Shown here one piece after another: positions 24,046 through 33,085 of a stretch of 42,797 bases of DNA (its first letter is position 1; each line of letters starts with the position of its first letter). The stretch is from CAIWGV01 sp964515175 (GTDB lineage: Bacteria > Pseudomonadota > Alphaproteobacteria > UBA7879 > UBA5542): contig CAZEUR010000007.1 in assembly GCA_964515175.1 (NCBI GenBank), forward strand, positions 1-42,797, read 5' to 3'. The notes below the pieces were generated by a model. That model made no database searches. It had not been told where the DNA came from and saw only the letters and a list, made by a program, of their open reading frames with translations. Both the position numbers and the translations under genes were made by a program.

Positions 24046-26427
24046 ATGAAGATTCCTTTTTCCTGGCTCAAAGACCACCTGGATACCAAGCATACCGTTG
24101 AAGAAATTGCCATTGCCCTCACAGAGATTGGCTTAGAGGTTCAATCCGTCTCTCAATCTGGAAAATCTTTGGCGGGATTCAAGGTTGCTGAAATTTTGGA
24201 CGCAGAACCCCATCCCGATGCCGACAAACTTCAAGTATGCACCGTAGATGTGGGCTACAAAACACCTCTTCAGATTGTGTGTGGCGCATCCAACGCTCGC
24301 CCTAACATCAAAGTGGTTTTGGGGCTTGAGGGTCAAGTCATTCCCTCAACAGGCCTTATCTTAAAAGACCGAGACGTCCGTGGCGTGAAAAGCTATGGCA
24401 TGCTCTGCTCAGCCGAAGAGTTGGGTCTTGAAAGTTCTTGTTCAGGTATTTTGGAGCTCTCCGAAGACGCCAAGGTGGGCGAAGAATTTTCCACCCATAT
24501 GGGACTTGATGATCCAGTCATTGAAATTGACGTCACCCCTAACCGTCCGGACTGCTTGGGGATTCGAGGCATCGCCCGAGATCTCGCCGCAAAGGGAATG
24601 GGCACTCTAAAACCTCTTGATATTAAAACCACGCCGGGAACCTTTGAGTCTCCTATCCCTGTAGTACTCGACTTGGGTGTTATAGAAACAAAAGCATGCC
24701 CTCATTTCATGGGACGCCTGATCCAGAATGTCAAAAACAAACCCAGTCCCTTGTGGCTGCAGAAGAAGCTGCGATCCATAGGCTTGGCACCCATCTCAGC
24801 CCTCGTTGATATCACCAATTACATTTGTTTTGATCTGTGTCGTCCTCTCCATGTATTTGATGCGAACAAAATTCAAGACACCTTGCACGTGCGCTTTGCT
24901 CAAGGGGACGAATCTTTCCTCGGTCTCAATGGTAAAGAGTACACCCTGGATTCAAAGATGGTGATCGTGGCAGACACCAAGAAAGCGCTCGCTTTGGGAG
25001 GCATCTTAGGGGGAGAAAATTCCGCCTGCACCCTCGATACAACCTCTGTATTTCTAGAAGCTGCTTTCTTTGATCCCAGTCGCATTGCCGCCACGGGTCG
25101 AAAATTGGGTATCATTACAGACTCTCGTTACCGCTTAGAAAGAGGCGTTGACCCCCTTGCCACGGCCCTTGGACTTGAGAGAGCCACCCAATTAATCTTG
25201 GAGATTTGCGGAGGTAACGCCAGCACCGTCATTTCTGTGGGGCATCCTGAGGTGACCGACCGAACCATTGAAATCAAAAGCGCTCATGTTGAGAAACTCA
25301 CAGGCCTTTTCTTATCCCAACAGGAAATCATGACCATTCTTGGAAAGCTCGGATTTGAAGCCGAAGGTCCCTGTCACGTACAGGTTCCCTCCTGGCGTCC
25401 TGATATCCGAGGGACAACGGACCTCGTGGAAGAAGTGGCTCGCATCCATGGGTATGACAAAATTCCCGAAACGCCGCTGCCCCATAGTGTGCCCGCTATT
25501 CTTTCCCCTTCTCAACAAAGGGTTATTTGGGCACGTCATCTCCTCGCCTCAAGGTCTTTCTTAGAAGTCATCACTTATTCCATGATTGACGAGAAAAACT
25601 TCAAGTTGTTTGGCGGCACCAATGGAGATCTCCGGATCCATAATCCTATCACCGTAGATATGGCCTATTTGAGGCCTTCCATTCTTATAACGCTTCTTGA
25701 TGCTGTTAAGCGCAATACAGATCGTGGCCTCACTCCTACTTTCTTCTTTGAAGTGGGGCCTCAGTATCTGGGTATTACAGCGGAAGAGCAACATACAATG
25801 GTTGCAGGAGTGCGCGCTGGAAGTTTGGGCATCCATCATTGGTCTAAAGAGGAACGCTCCATAGATCTCTATGACATCAAAAATGATGTACGGTCTGTCC
25901 TGGAAGAACTGTCCATTGCCCCAGATACAGTGCAAATTGTCTCTTCAGATTTGCCCGTCTGGTATCATCCGGGACGGGCTGGTAAAATTCAATTAGGTCC
26001 TAAAAATTGCTTAGGCTATTTTGGGGAAATCCATCCAGGGATTTTAAAGGAACTGGGCATTGAAGGACCTGTCATGGCTTTCGAGCTTTATTTGGACAAA
26101 ATCCCTTTTCCAAAATCAAAGGGAAAGCCTGGTTTGACTCTCTCTCCTTTCCAATCCGTCTCTCGTGATTTTGCTTTTGTAATAGATGAAACAGTGGCAG
26201 CCAGCACCCTCATCAGCACCATTAAAAAAATAGATCCTCTTATTAAGCAAGTTTATATCTTTGATATTTATCAGGGCCCCGGCGTACCAACCGGCAAAAA
26301 GTCCGTGGGCATTCGGATAAGGCTTGAGCCTCAAACACAAACTTTTACAGAGGAAGAGATTAAAACCCTCAGCGACCGAATCGTAGAGACTATCCAAAAA
26401 ACAACAGGAGGACTGCTCCGCAGTTAA
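24046..26427 (+). CDS. pheT: Phenylalanine--tRNA ligase beta subunit
   Basis: This 793-residue partner of PheS carries tRNA binding and editing. Domains in order: a tRNA-binding OB fold (about 40-150), the B3/B4 editing domain (about 210-390), the B5 domain (about 400-470), the catalytic-like core and a C-terminal anticodon-binding FDX-ACB domain (about 700-793, including FQSVSRDFAFVIDE). It starts 3 bases after the pheS stop with an AAAGAGG site in the pheS end, so the subunits are translated together. lepA begins 3 bases after its stop. Confidence 0.97.
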   Translation: MKIPFSWLKDHLDTKHTVEEIAIALTEIGLEVQSVSQSGKSLAGFKVAEILDAEPHPDADKLQVCTVDVGYKTPLQIVCGASNARPNIKVVLGLEGQVIPSTGLILKDRDVRGVKSYGMLCSAEELGLESSCSGILELSEDAKVGEEFSTHMGLDDPVIEIDVTPNRPDCLGIRGIARDLAAKGMGTLKPLDIKTTPGTFESPIPVVLDLGVIETKACPHFMGRLIQNVKNKPSPLWLQKKLRSIGLAPISALVDITNYICFDLCRPLHVFDANKIQDTLHVRFAQGDESFLGLNGKEYTLDSKMVIVADTKKALALGGILGGENSACTLDTTSVFLEAAFFDPSRIAATGRKLGIITDSRYRLERGVDPLATALGLERATQLILEICGGNASTVISVGHPEVTDRTIEIKSAHVEKLTGLFLSQQEIMTILGKLGFEAEGPCHVQVPSWRPDIRGTTDLVEEVARIHGYDKIPETPLPHSVPAILSPSQQRVIWARHLLASRSFLEVITYSMIDEKNFKLFGGTNGDLRIHNPITVDMAYLRPSILITLLDAVKRNTDRGLTPTFFFEVGPQYLGITAEEQHTMVAGVRAGSLGIHHWSKEERSIDLYDIKNDVRSVLEELSIAPDTVQIVSSDLPVWYHPGRAGKIQLGPKNCLGYFGEIHPGILKELGIEGPVMAFELYLDKIPFPKSKGKPGLTLSPFQSVSRDFAFVIDETVAASTLISTIKKIDPLIKQVYIFDIYQGPGVPTGKKSVGIRIRLEPQTQTFTEEEIKTLSDRIVETIQKTTGGLLRS

Positions 26428-26430
26428 TCT

Positions 26431-28239
26431 ATGAGCTCAACTCCTCTTTCAAGAATCAGGAACTTTTCCATCATTGCCCATATTGATCATGGAAAATCCA
26501 CGCTGGCCGATCGATTGATCGAAAAATGTAATGGCCTCCCGGCTCGTGAAATCCATGAGCAGATTCTTGATAATATGGATATCGAGCGGGAACGGGGCAT
26601 CACCATCAAGGCGCAAACCGTTCGTCTCACTTATAAAGCAAAAAATGGAGAAATCTATCAGCTTAACCTCATGGACACTCCAGGACATGTGGACTTTGCC
26701 TATGAAGTCAGCCGGTCTCTGGCTGCCTGTGAAGGCTCCATCCTGGTGGTAGATGCGACGCAGGGAGTGGAAGCACAAACACTCGCGAACGTATACCAAG
26801 CCATCGATAACAACCACGAACTCATTCCTGTCCTTAACAAGATCGATCTGCCCTCCGCCGATCCAGAGGCTGTGAAAAAACAAATCGAAGATGTGATCGG
26901 GATCGATGCAAGCGATGCCATTCCTATTTCTGCAAAAACAGGAATGGGAATTGGGGATGTATTAGAAGCTATCGTTGAGCGCTTACCTGCCCCCACGGGA
27001 GACATAAATGCCCCTTTGAAGGCGCTTCTAGTAGATAGTTGGTACGATTCTTACCTCGGCGTTGTGACTCTTGTTCGCATCAAAGATGGCATCCTAAAAC
27101 CCGGCATGAAAATCCGGATGATTGCCACCAACAGCGTCTATCCCGTGGATCAGGTGGGAATCTTCACACCAAAAATTAATCGGGTGGATGCCCTCACACC
27201 CGGAGAAGTGGGATACTTCACCGCAAACATCAAACAGGTAAGTGACTGTCAGGTGGGAGACACCGTAACAGACGACAAAAACCCTTGCGCAGAACCTTTA
27301 AAGGGATTCAAGCCTTCCGTCCCTGTCGTTTTTTGTGGCCTTTTCCCAACGGACGCAGCCAACTTTGATGAACTTCGGGAAAGTCTCTCCCGCCTCCGCC
27401 TGAATGATGCCAGTTTTCATTTTGAGCCAGAAAGTTCAGCCGCCCTCGGCTTTGGTTTCCGCTGTGGATTCCTAGGTCTTCTCCATCTGGAAATTATTCA
27501 GGAGCGCCTTGAGCGGGAATTTGATCTCGATCTCATCACCACAGCCCCCAGTGTGATTTATAAAGTCTATCTCACAGACGGCACTATGAAAGAGCTCCAT
27601 AACCCAGCTGATATGCCGGATCCCGCCCGCATTGATCGCATGGAAGAACCCTGGATTAAGGCCACCATCATGGTTCCCGATGAGTATTTAGGGTCCATTC
27701 TCGCCCTCTGCACAGAACGCCGAGGAGAACAAGTTGATCTCACTTATGTGGGCAACCGGGTGATGCTGGTTTATCTGTTGCCGCTCAATGAGATTGTCTT
27801 CGATTTCTATGATCGCTTAAAATCCGTAAGCCAAGGGTACGCAAGCTTTGACTATTATGTAGAAGGCTACCGATTGGGTGACCTCTCCAAAGTATCCATC
27901 ATGGTGAATGGGGACCCCGTAGATGCTCTATCCTTTATTTGCCAACGTAATCGTGCCGAAACCAGAGGACGAGAAATCTGTGAGCGCCTCAAGGACCTTA
28001 TTCCTCGGCAACTTTTCAAGATCGCCATTCAAGCGGCCATCGGCGGCAAGATTATCGCCCGCGAGACCATCTCTCCCATGCGCAAAGACGTGACAGCAAA
28101 ATGCTATGGAGGTGATATCAGCCGCAAACGAAAACTGCTTGATAAGCAGAAAAAAGGTAAGAAAAAAATGCGTCAGATTGGCAACGTAGAAATTCCTCAA
28201 AGCGCCTTTTTGGCAGCCCTCAAACGGGATCCCACCTAA
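26431..28239 (+). CDS. lepA: Translation elongation factor 4 (LepA)
   Basis: LepA is a 602-residue ribosomal GTPase related to EF-G that affects translation initiation and elongation under stress. GTPase motifs: AHIDHGKSTLADR (from residue 16), the switch RERGITIKAQT, DTPGHVDF and NKIDLPSAD. The LepA-specific C-terminal domain, containing GGDISRKRKLLDKQKKGKKKM, is present and ends in a typical FLAALKRD segment. It sits 3 bases after pheT, so the three genes likely share a transcript. Confidence 0.98.
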   Translation: MSSTPLSRIRNFSIIAHIDHGKSTLADRLIEKCNGLPAREIHEQILDNMDIERERGITIKAQTVRLTYKAKNGEIYQLNLMDTPGHVDFAYEVSRSLAACEGSILVVDATQGVEAQTLANVYQAIDNNHELIPVLNKIDLPSADPEAVKKQIEDVIGIDASDAIPISAKTGMGIGDVLEAIVERLPAPTGDINAPLKALLVDSWYDSYLGVVTLVRIKDGILKPGMKIRMIATNSVYPVDQVGIFTPKINRVDALTPGEVGYFTANIKQVSDCQVGDTVTDDKNPCAEPLKGFKPSVPVVFCGLFPTDAANFDELRESLSRLRLNDASFHFEPESSAALGFGFRCGFLGLLHLEIIQERLEREFDLDLITTAPSVIYKVYLTDGTMKELHNPADMPDPARIDRMEEPWIKATIMVPDEYLGSILALCTERRGEQVDLTYVGNRVMLVYLLPLNEIVFDFYDRLKSVSQGYASFDYYVEGYRLGDLSKVSIMVNGDPVDALSFICQRNRAETRGREICERLKDLIPRQLFKIAIQAAIGGKIIARETISPMRKDVTAKCYGGDISRKRKLLDKQKKGKKKMRQIGNVEIPQSAFLAALKRDPT

Positions 28240-28255
28240 AGAAAGATCACACTCC

Positions 28256-28450
28256 ATGATAGAAAAAAACGATCCCATTCACCTGATGAAGGCCATTGAA
28301 GAAGATATTAAAAGCATTTCTCCTCTCAAGGACCGCATTGAAGAAATTATGCAAGAAATTTCCACAGTCCAAACAAAAATTTCCGAGAAACAAGATCTAT
28401 TAAAAAATCGTCAACGAGAACTTGAAGACGAGATTAAGAAACTTTACTAA
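28256..28450 (+). CDS. Small coiled-coil protein of unknown function
   Basis: This is a 64-residue frame, 16 bases after lepA. After about residue 20 it is almost continuous heptad-rich helix with alternating Ile/Leu and Lys/Glu (DRIEEIMQEISTVQTKISEK), so it probably forms a coiled coil. There is no signal peptide or known motif. The ribosome site is poor, and the support is its position, composition and clean frame. It could be a lineage-specific gene or a chance frame. Confidence 0.5.
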   Translation: MIEKNDPIHLMKAIEEDIKSISPLKDRIEEIMQEISTVQTKISEKQDLLKNRQRELEDEIKKLY

Positions 28451-28586
28451 ACCGTCCGCCCAGAGGGGACTCTATTTATGCCGTGCTCAGAAATTAAAGG
28501 GGTCAAACAAAGGTCGAGGATGGGAAGCGTACTGTTGTTACGTGAACAGGCCAAGAGCTCGCAGTTTTACGAAGTAGTCATTATTT

Positions 28587-28760
28587 TTAGGCATGGTATA
28601 AAAGCTTCTTCGTAAACTTGAAGAAAGCCTCCTGCATATTATATTGAGATCCGAACTTCTCGATCCAAGCGGCACTGAAGGAGTATCCATCTGCAAATCT
28701 AATGGTGGATTTAAGGGCCAGCGAGAAAAATGATTCATATTTCAAAAAATCCAGAACCAT
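28587..28760 (-). pseudogene. Remnant of an autotransporter beta-barrel C-terminus
   Basis: A 57-codon minus-strand frame contains ADGYSFSAAWIEKFGSQYNM followed by QEAFFKFTKKLL. This lines up with the last strands of the intact protein at 29031-30080 (NDGWSLSAFWVGEYAYQYTQ, then QEVFIKFRKTF), including the shared pattern S-x-SA-x-W and QE-x-F-x-KF. Immediately upstream the frame is closed by stops and no more barrel sequence is readable, so only the final strands survive. The fragment has seven extra residues past the usual terminal position. It points away from the intact copy, so simple tandem duplication does not explain it. Confidence 0.7.
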
Positions 28761-28941
28761 TTACAGCCAAAAAGACTAAAATAGATCTTTAACAGAAATG
28801 TTTACAGAACCTAATTCAACCAGAAACCAGGTGACTGGAGAGAAAATGCCTCTCTCATCGTCATTGGAAAAAAATCCAGCACAGATTTTTGGGGCGACCC
28901 AGGTTCCTGTTTAATCCTAGAAATATTTATGGTATGAAAAA

Positions 28942-28990
28942 AGAAGTGGGTAAGCCCTCACGGAGCTAAGCCCCTCAGGGTGATACTTCT
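28942..28990 (+). other. Possible structured leader before the autotransporter gene
   Basis: AGAAGT and ACTTCT form outer 6-base arms. Inside them GGG-TAAG-CCC and a TCAC/GTGA stem with an inner GAG/CTC pair could make a three-way junction. It ends 40 bases before the ATG. No known riboswitch class is recognised, and chance folding is possible. Confidence 0.3.
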
Positions 28991-29030
28991 AATCTCGGAC
29001 TACGTTTGATTGCAAGAAAATGACGTTAAC

Positions 29031-30080
29031 ATGATACAAAAAAACTTCCACGCATTAATTGTCCTTTTTCTTATCTACTCACCCCTATCTTTCACCGCAC
29101 AAACAGAAGGGTTAAGCACCGTTGCAGATTCTCATGGCCATATTCATGATGTAGCCACCGCCCATCAACAGGCCGTCTCAAAAACATTGGTCGTCGCCCG
29201 AGATCAAGGAGCACACACAACCGGCCAGTTGCTGTCAAAATGCACAAAAGAGTCCTGCAAAAATAGGCCCAACAAGACAGGTGTTTGGCTCCAGTCTGTA
29301 GGACTTCGCACGAATAAAAAGAACACCAGATCAACACCCGGATTTAAAAGTCGAGTAGGAACTATTGTGCTTGGCATGGATTCCAAAGTAAAAGAGGGTC
29401 TTATCTTGGGCAGCGCTCTGGGGTATGGGCGAGCAACCATGAATTTTAATCTGAACTCCGGAAAGGCCCATATCCATGATACATTTGTAACGTTTTTTGG
29501 AACGTGGTTTGGGGAGGTCTGGTATATGGAGGCGTCTCTTTTAGGAAGCCTTCAAAAATATCGCGTGGCTCGAAACACAGACATCAATAATATTTTTGCT
29601 TTTAATCATCACAGTGGATATCAGCTGTGTCCTCATCTGGGAGGGGGATATATTTTTCCCCTAAAAAACTACCAAATCAGACCTTATTTAACCATAGATT
29701 ATGCGTATTCCTACCAAGCAGGTCATTTGGACACAGGGCCTGGCGCTCCTAATAATTATATTGATCACAGCGAAGCCAGCATGCTCCGAACGGAAATGGG
29801 GCTTAATTTGTCAAAAAAATCTGACTATGAAACCTTCTATTCCAAATTATCCCTCCAGCTGTCTGCTGTGAATAAGCGCCCTTTAAAGAGAGGACTTATT
29901 GTTGCCTCCAATGGCACAGCGTATCAATCCTCTAAAACCATAACCACCGCCTTCTCACCGGGGATTGAAGCTTCCCTTATTTATAACGATGGGTGGTCCC
30001 TCAGCGCCTTCTGGGTTGGGGAATACGCGTATCAATATACACAACAAGAAGTGTTTATAAAATTTAGAAAAACTTTTTAA
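29031..30080 (+). CDS. Autotransporter-type outer-membrane beta-barrel protein
   Basis: This protein has 349 residues with a signal peptide (about 1-22, ...SPLSFTAQ). A short polar passenger region (about 25-85) is followed by about 260 residues of alternating strands typical of the autotransporter barrel domain. Examples are GTIVLGMDSKVKEGLILGSA, DTFVTFFGTWFGEVWYMEAS and PYLTIDYAYSY, ending at the C-terminal aromatic FIKFRKTF that directs barrel assembly. The passenger is unusually short, so it may act as a porin-like or adhesin anchor. I prefer the ATG at 29031; the TTG at 29010 lacks a ribosome site. A truncated relative lies upstream on the other strand. Confidence 0.8.
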   Translation: MIQKNFHALIVLFLIYSPLSFTAQTEGLSTVADSHGHIHDVATAHQQAVSKTLVVARDQGAHTTGQLLSKCTKESCKNRPNKTGVWLQSVGLRTNKKNTRSTPGFKSRVGTIVLGMDSKVKEGLILGSALGYGRATMNFNLNSGKAHIHDTFVTFFGTWFGEVWYMEASLLGSLQKYRVARNTDINNIFAFNHHSGYQLCPHLGGGYIFPLKNYQIRPYLTIDYAYSYQAGHLDTGPGAPNNYIDHSEASMLRTEMGLNLSKKSDYETFYSKLSLQLSAVNKRPLKRGLIVASNGTAYQSSKTITTAFSPGIEASLIYNDGWSLSAFWVGEYAYQYTQQEVFIKFRKTF

Positions 30081-30158
30081 CAAAGAAAAAGATTCAAGAA
30101 AACTTCTTTTACCTAAACTTCATTTATGATAGAACCTAACTACATTTAAGAGGGTATC

Positions 30159-30566
30159 ATGAATAAACTATTTTTAATTATTTGCTTGATTTCTATGATT
30201 TTTTTGTGCAAATTCTCTGCGGCCTTTACCCAAGAAAACCCCCTATCCCCCAGAAGAATTCGAACTATATCTGGCTCTTTTGAGGACGGTCTTTTAGAGG
30301 CTTGTGCGAAAATTGCTCAAACCGGCGGATGTTATCCGGCTTATGTATCCAACATTCCTGACATTGAAGAGCATTTGAATATGCTAAAAAAAACTTGTGG
30401 AAATGACACACAGTTGACCGAGACCATTCTTACTTCCATCCCCAAAACCTTCAAGGAAGAGGCTCATGCATCTTTCCCTGCCAAGCTTTTGGAGCATGTT
30501 AAAATATTAAGCACTAAAACTCACGCTGAGTTATCAAAGGAATTTTTGGATATTCCGAAGTCTTAG
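30159..30566 (+). CDS. Small exported protein of unknown function
   Basis: This 135-residue protein has a signal peptide (about 1-23, MNKLFLIICLISMIFLCKFS...). The mature part is helical and has three cysteines (EACAKIA, GGCYPAY, KKTCGND). No family is recognised. A GAGGG site lies 6 bases before the ATG. It ends 10 bases before the convergent infB stop. The preceding barrel gene is 78 bases away, so they could share a transcript, but no terminator or promoter is clear between them. Confidence 0.65.
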   Translation: MNKLFLIICLISMIFLCKFSAAFTQENPLSPRRIRTISGSFEDGLLEACAKIAQTGGCYPAYVSNIPDIEEHLNMLKKTCGNDTQLTETILTSIPKTFKEEAHASFPAKLLEHVKILSTKTHAELSKEFLDIPKS

Positions 30567-30576
30567 CCTCTAAGGC

Positions 30577-33066
30577 TTACAGCGTCCGCGCAATAGTCTC
30601 AATCTCTGAGCACTCAATCACATCCCCTTCGCGGATGTTCTCATAGTTCTCGAAGGCCATACCGCACTCAAAGCCTTGCTTGACTTCTTTGACTTCGTCC
30701 TTCATGCGTTTCAGGGTCTTCAGCGCCCCTTCATGAATGACCACGTCATCCCGTAGCAAGCGCACCTTGGCTCCCCGTTTCACGAGACCTTCCGTGACAT
30801 AACACCCTGCGATCATACCAGATCCCGTGATTTTGAAAACTTTTCGGATTTCGGCACGCCCTAAGAAATGTTCCTTGAGTGTCGGAGAGAGAAGCCCTCC
30901 CAACAAAGCTTTTACGTCTTCAAGAGCGTCGTAAATGATGGAATAGTAGCGGATTTCCAGGTTATCTCTTTGCGCCATTTCTCTGGCCTGCAAATTAGCC
31001 CGCACATTAAATCCAAGGATCAACGCTTTGGATGCTTTTGCCAGAGAAATATCCGTTTCATTGATTCCTCCAACACCACTGTGTAGGATACGGACAGAGA
31101 CTTCATCTGTCTGCATCTTCTGCAAACTTGTGATAATGGCTTCCATGGATCCCTGAACATCCGCCTTAATAAGGATTGCCAGTTCTTTATGTGTCCCTTG
31201 TTGCGCAAAGAGATTTTCCATCTTTTGTTTATCGTAAGAAATGGATAGCTTCTCGCGCAGCTTGCTCTGACGATATTCAGCAACTTCTCGGGCCTTTGAT
31301 TCTTCCTGTGTCACCACAAAAGCATCTCCTGCCTCAGGCAAGCCATTTAACCCAATCACTTCCACCGGTACCGATGGACCTGCTTCTTTAATAGATACCC
31401 CGTGATCATTAATGAGCGCTCGAACACGTCCCCATTGGGCACCCGCCACAAAGAAATCCCCGATCTTCAAAGTTCCTTTTTGAATCAGCGTTGTGGCCAC
31501 AGGACCTCTGCCTTTTTCCAGCTTGGATTCAATCACAACACCCGCCGCTAAGCGGTTTGGATTTCCTCGAAGATTCATAATCTCCGCTTGAAGCAAAATA
31601 GCTTCTTCCAGTTTATCAAGATTCAACTTCTGCTTTGCAGAAACTTCAACGGACAGAATATCTCCGCCCAACTCTTCCACAAAAATCTCATGTTGCATAA
31701 GGGCCTGACGAACTTTCATGGCATTTGCATCTGGCTTATCAATTTTGTTGATGGCCACAATAACCGGAACCTTCGCAGCTTTCGCATGGTTAATGGCTTC
31801 AACGGTTTGATCTTTAATGCCATCATCGGCCGCCACAACCAAAACCACGATATCGGTAGCATTCGCCCCCCGCGCCCGCATTTCCGTGAAAGCCGCGTGT
31901 CCTGGCGTATCAATGAAAGTAATCTTTTGGCCTGACTTAAGCGTCACCTGATAGGCCCCAATATGCTGCGTAATACCGCCTGCTTCTGTAGATACAACAT
32001 CTGTAGTACGCAAGGCATCCAAAAGCGAGGTCTTTCCGTGATCCACATGGCCCATAATGGTCACCACTGGGGCACGAGATTGAAGGTTTGTCTCCACATC
32101 CACTTCCTGGATCAATACATCTTCCACATCAGAATCCGCCACACGCTTTACCTTATGACCCAATTCTTCTGCCACAAGCTGCGCTGTATCCCCATCTATG
32201 GCCTGAGGAAGTGTTACCATCATCCCCAATTTCATGAAGCACTTAACCACATCGGCCGACCGCTCTGCCATACGGTTTGCGAGCTCTTGAACAGAGATAG
32301 ATTCAGGGATCACCACTTCGCGAATGATTTTTTCCTGGGACATGCCCATACGTTGCATTTTAAGGCGTTCTTTCTCACGGGCACGCCTTAAAGACGATAG
32401 ACTTCGGCTCCGTCGTGACTGGAATCCTTCTTCCCCACCTTCGTTAGACAGAGCCTGAGTTACGCTTATTTTTCCAGGGCGCCTTAATTCAAAGCTTTTT
32501 CCAGGAACTTGTTTTTTAATCTCAAAGGTCTTGAATTTAGATTTTTTCTCTTCATCTTCTTCGGGATCAACACGAGGGGCAGGTTCTGAGAATTCCGCCT
32601 CAAGGACTGGCTCTTCGATCTGAGAGTTTTTAAATTCTTCTTCTCGAAGCTGACGCATCTCTTCGTGACGACGAGCTGTTTCATCAAGCTCTGCCGCTTT
32701 CTTCTCAACAAATTTAGTTGCTCCATGAAGCGCCTTAAGGCGGGCTTCCAGCTCCTCTTCTGTGAGAGTCTTTGTATTTTTTTCAGATACCGTTTGGGAG
32801 GCGTCTCTTTCTTCTCGAACGGGGTCCTTCTTAGGAGCCTGCTGTGTGAAAACAGGCTGGGAAGACCGCATGCCGGAGTCCTCTTTCGGCGCTTGAGTCG
32901 CAGCTACATCTGTGACAGACCTGTTTTTCTTTACTTCAACAATGACCGTTTTTGAGCGACCAGCACGTCGATCTCCAGACGCAAGCGCAGACAAGTCCAC
33001 CTTCCGTGTCAGCGTTAACGGCTTCTTCTTATCATCCGTTTGGTCGGTTCGATCAGACATACTCAC
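30577..33066 (-). CDS. infB: Translation initiation factor IF-2
   Basis: IF-2 is an 829-residue GTPase that brings fMet-tRNA to the 30S subunit. A long, charged, poorly conserved N-terminus (about 1-250, Lys/Glu/Arg-rich) precedes an IF2_N segment (SVQELANRMAERSADVVKCF). The G domain shows GHVDHGKTSLLDALR, the switch GGITQHIGAYQV, DTPGHAAFTEMRARGA and NKIDKPDA. Beta-barrel domains and a C-terminal fMet-tRNA-binding domain follow. An AGGTGAG site precedes the ATG. It is 19 bases downstream of nusA, without the ylxR gene that often lies between them. Confidence 0.98.
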   Translation of the reverse strand: MSMSDRTDQTDDKKKPLTLTRKVDLSALASGDRRAGRSKTVIVEVKKNRSVTDVAATQAPKEDSGMRSSQPVFTQQAPKKDPVREERDASQTVSEKNTKTLTEEELEARLKALHGATKFVEKKAAELDETARRHEEMRQLREEEFKNSQIEEPVLEAEFSEPAPRVDPEEDEEKKSKFKTFEIKKQVPGKSFELRRPGKISVTQALSNEGGEEGFQSRRSRSLSSLRRAREKERLKMQRMGMSQEKIIREVVIPESISVQELANRMAERSADVVKCFMKLGMMVTLPQAIDGDTAQLVAEELGHKVKRVADSDVEDVLIQEVDVETNLQSRAPVVTIMGHVDHGKTSLLDALRTTDVVSTEAGGITQHIGAYQVTLKSGQKITFIDTPGHAAFTEMRARGANATDIVVLVVAADDGIKDQTVEAINHAKAAKVPVIVAINKIDKPDANAMKVRQALMQHEIFVEELGGDILSVEVSAKQKLNLDKLEEAILLQAEIMNLRGNPNRLAAGVVIESKLEKGRGPVATTLIQKGTLKIGDFFVAGAQWGRVRALINDHGVSIKEAGPSVPVEVIGLNGLPEAGDAFVVTQEESKAREVAEYRQSKLREKLSISYDKQKMENLFAQQGTHKELAILIKADVQGSMEAIITSLQKMQTDEVSVRILHSGVGGINETDISLAKASKALILGFNVRANLQAREMAQRDNLEIRYYSIIYDALEDVKALLGGLLSPTLKEHFLGRAEIRKVFKITGSGMIAGCYVTEGLVKRGAKVRLLRDDVVIHEGALKTLKRMKDEVKEVKQGFECGMAFENYENIREGDVIECSEIETIARTL

Positions 33067-33085
33067 CTAAAATGCGTTTCAAAGT

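Larger units (their letters stand above)
28451..29030. other. 580-bp spacer with a decayed autotransporter end and repeat remnants
   Basis: No intact gene is seen. The spacer holds, in order, unrecognised sequence to about 28586, a minus-strand fragment of an autotransporter barrel (28587-28760), a decayed palindromic-repeat-like element (about 28848-28885) and a foldable segment (28942-28990) just before the intact barrel gene. It looks like a site of past rearrangement. Confidence 0.6.

Noticed and set aside
28538..28738. A 66-codon minus-strand frame in the spacer after lepA
   Set aside because: A different minus-strand frame over the same bases carries the autotransporter end, so this frame is a shadow of the pseudogene.
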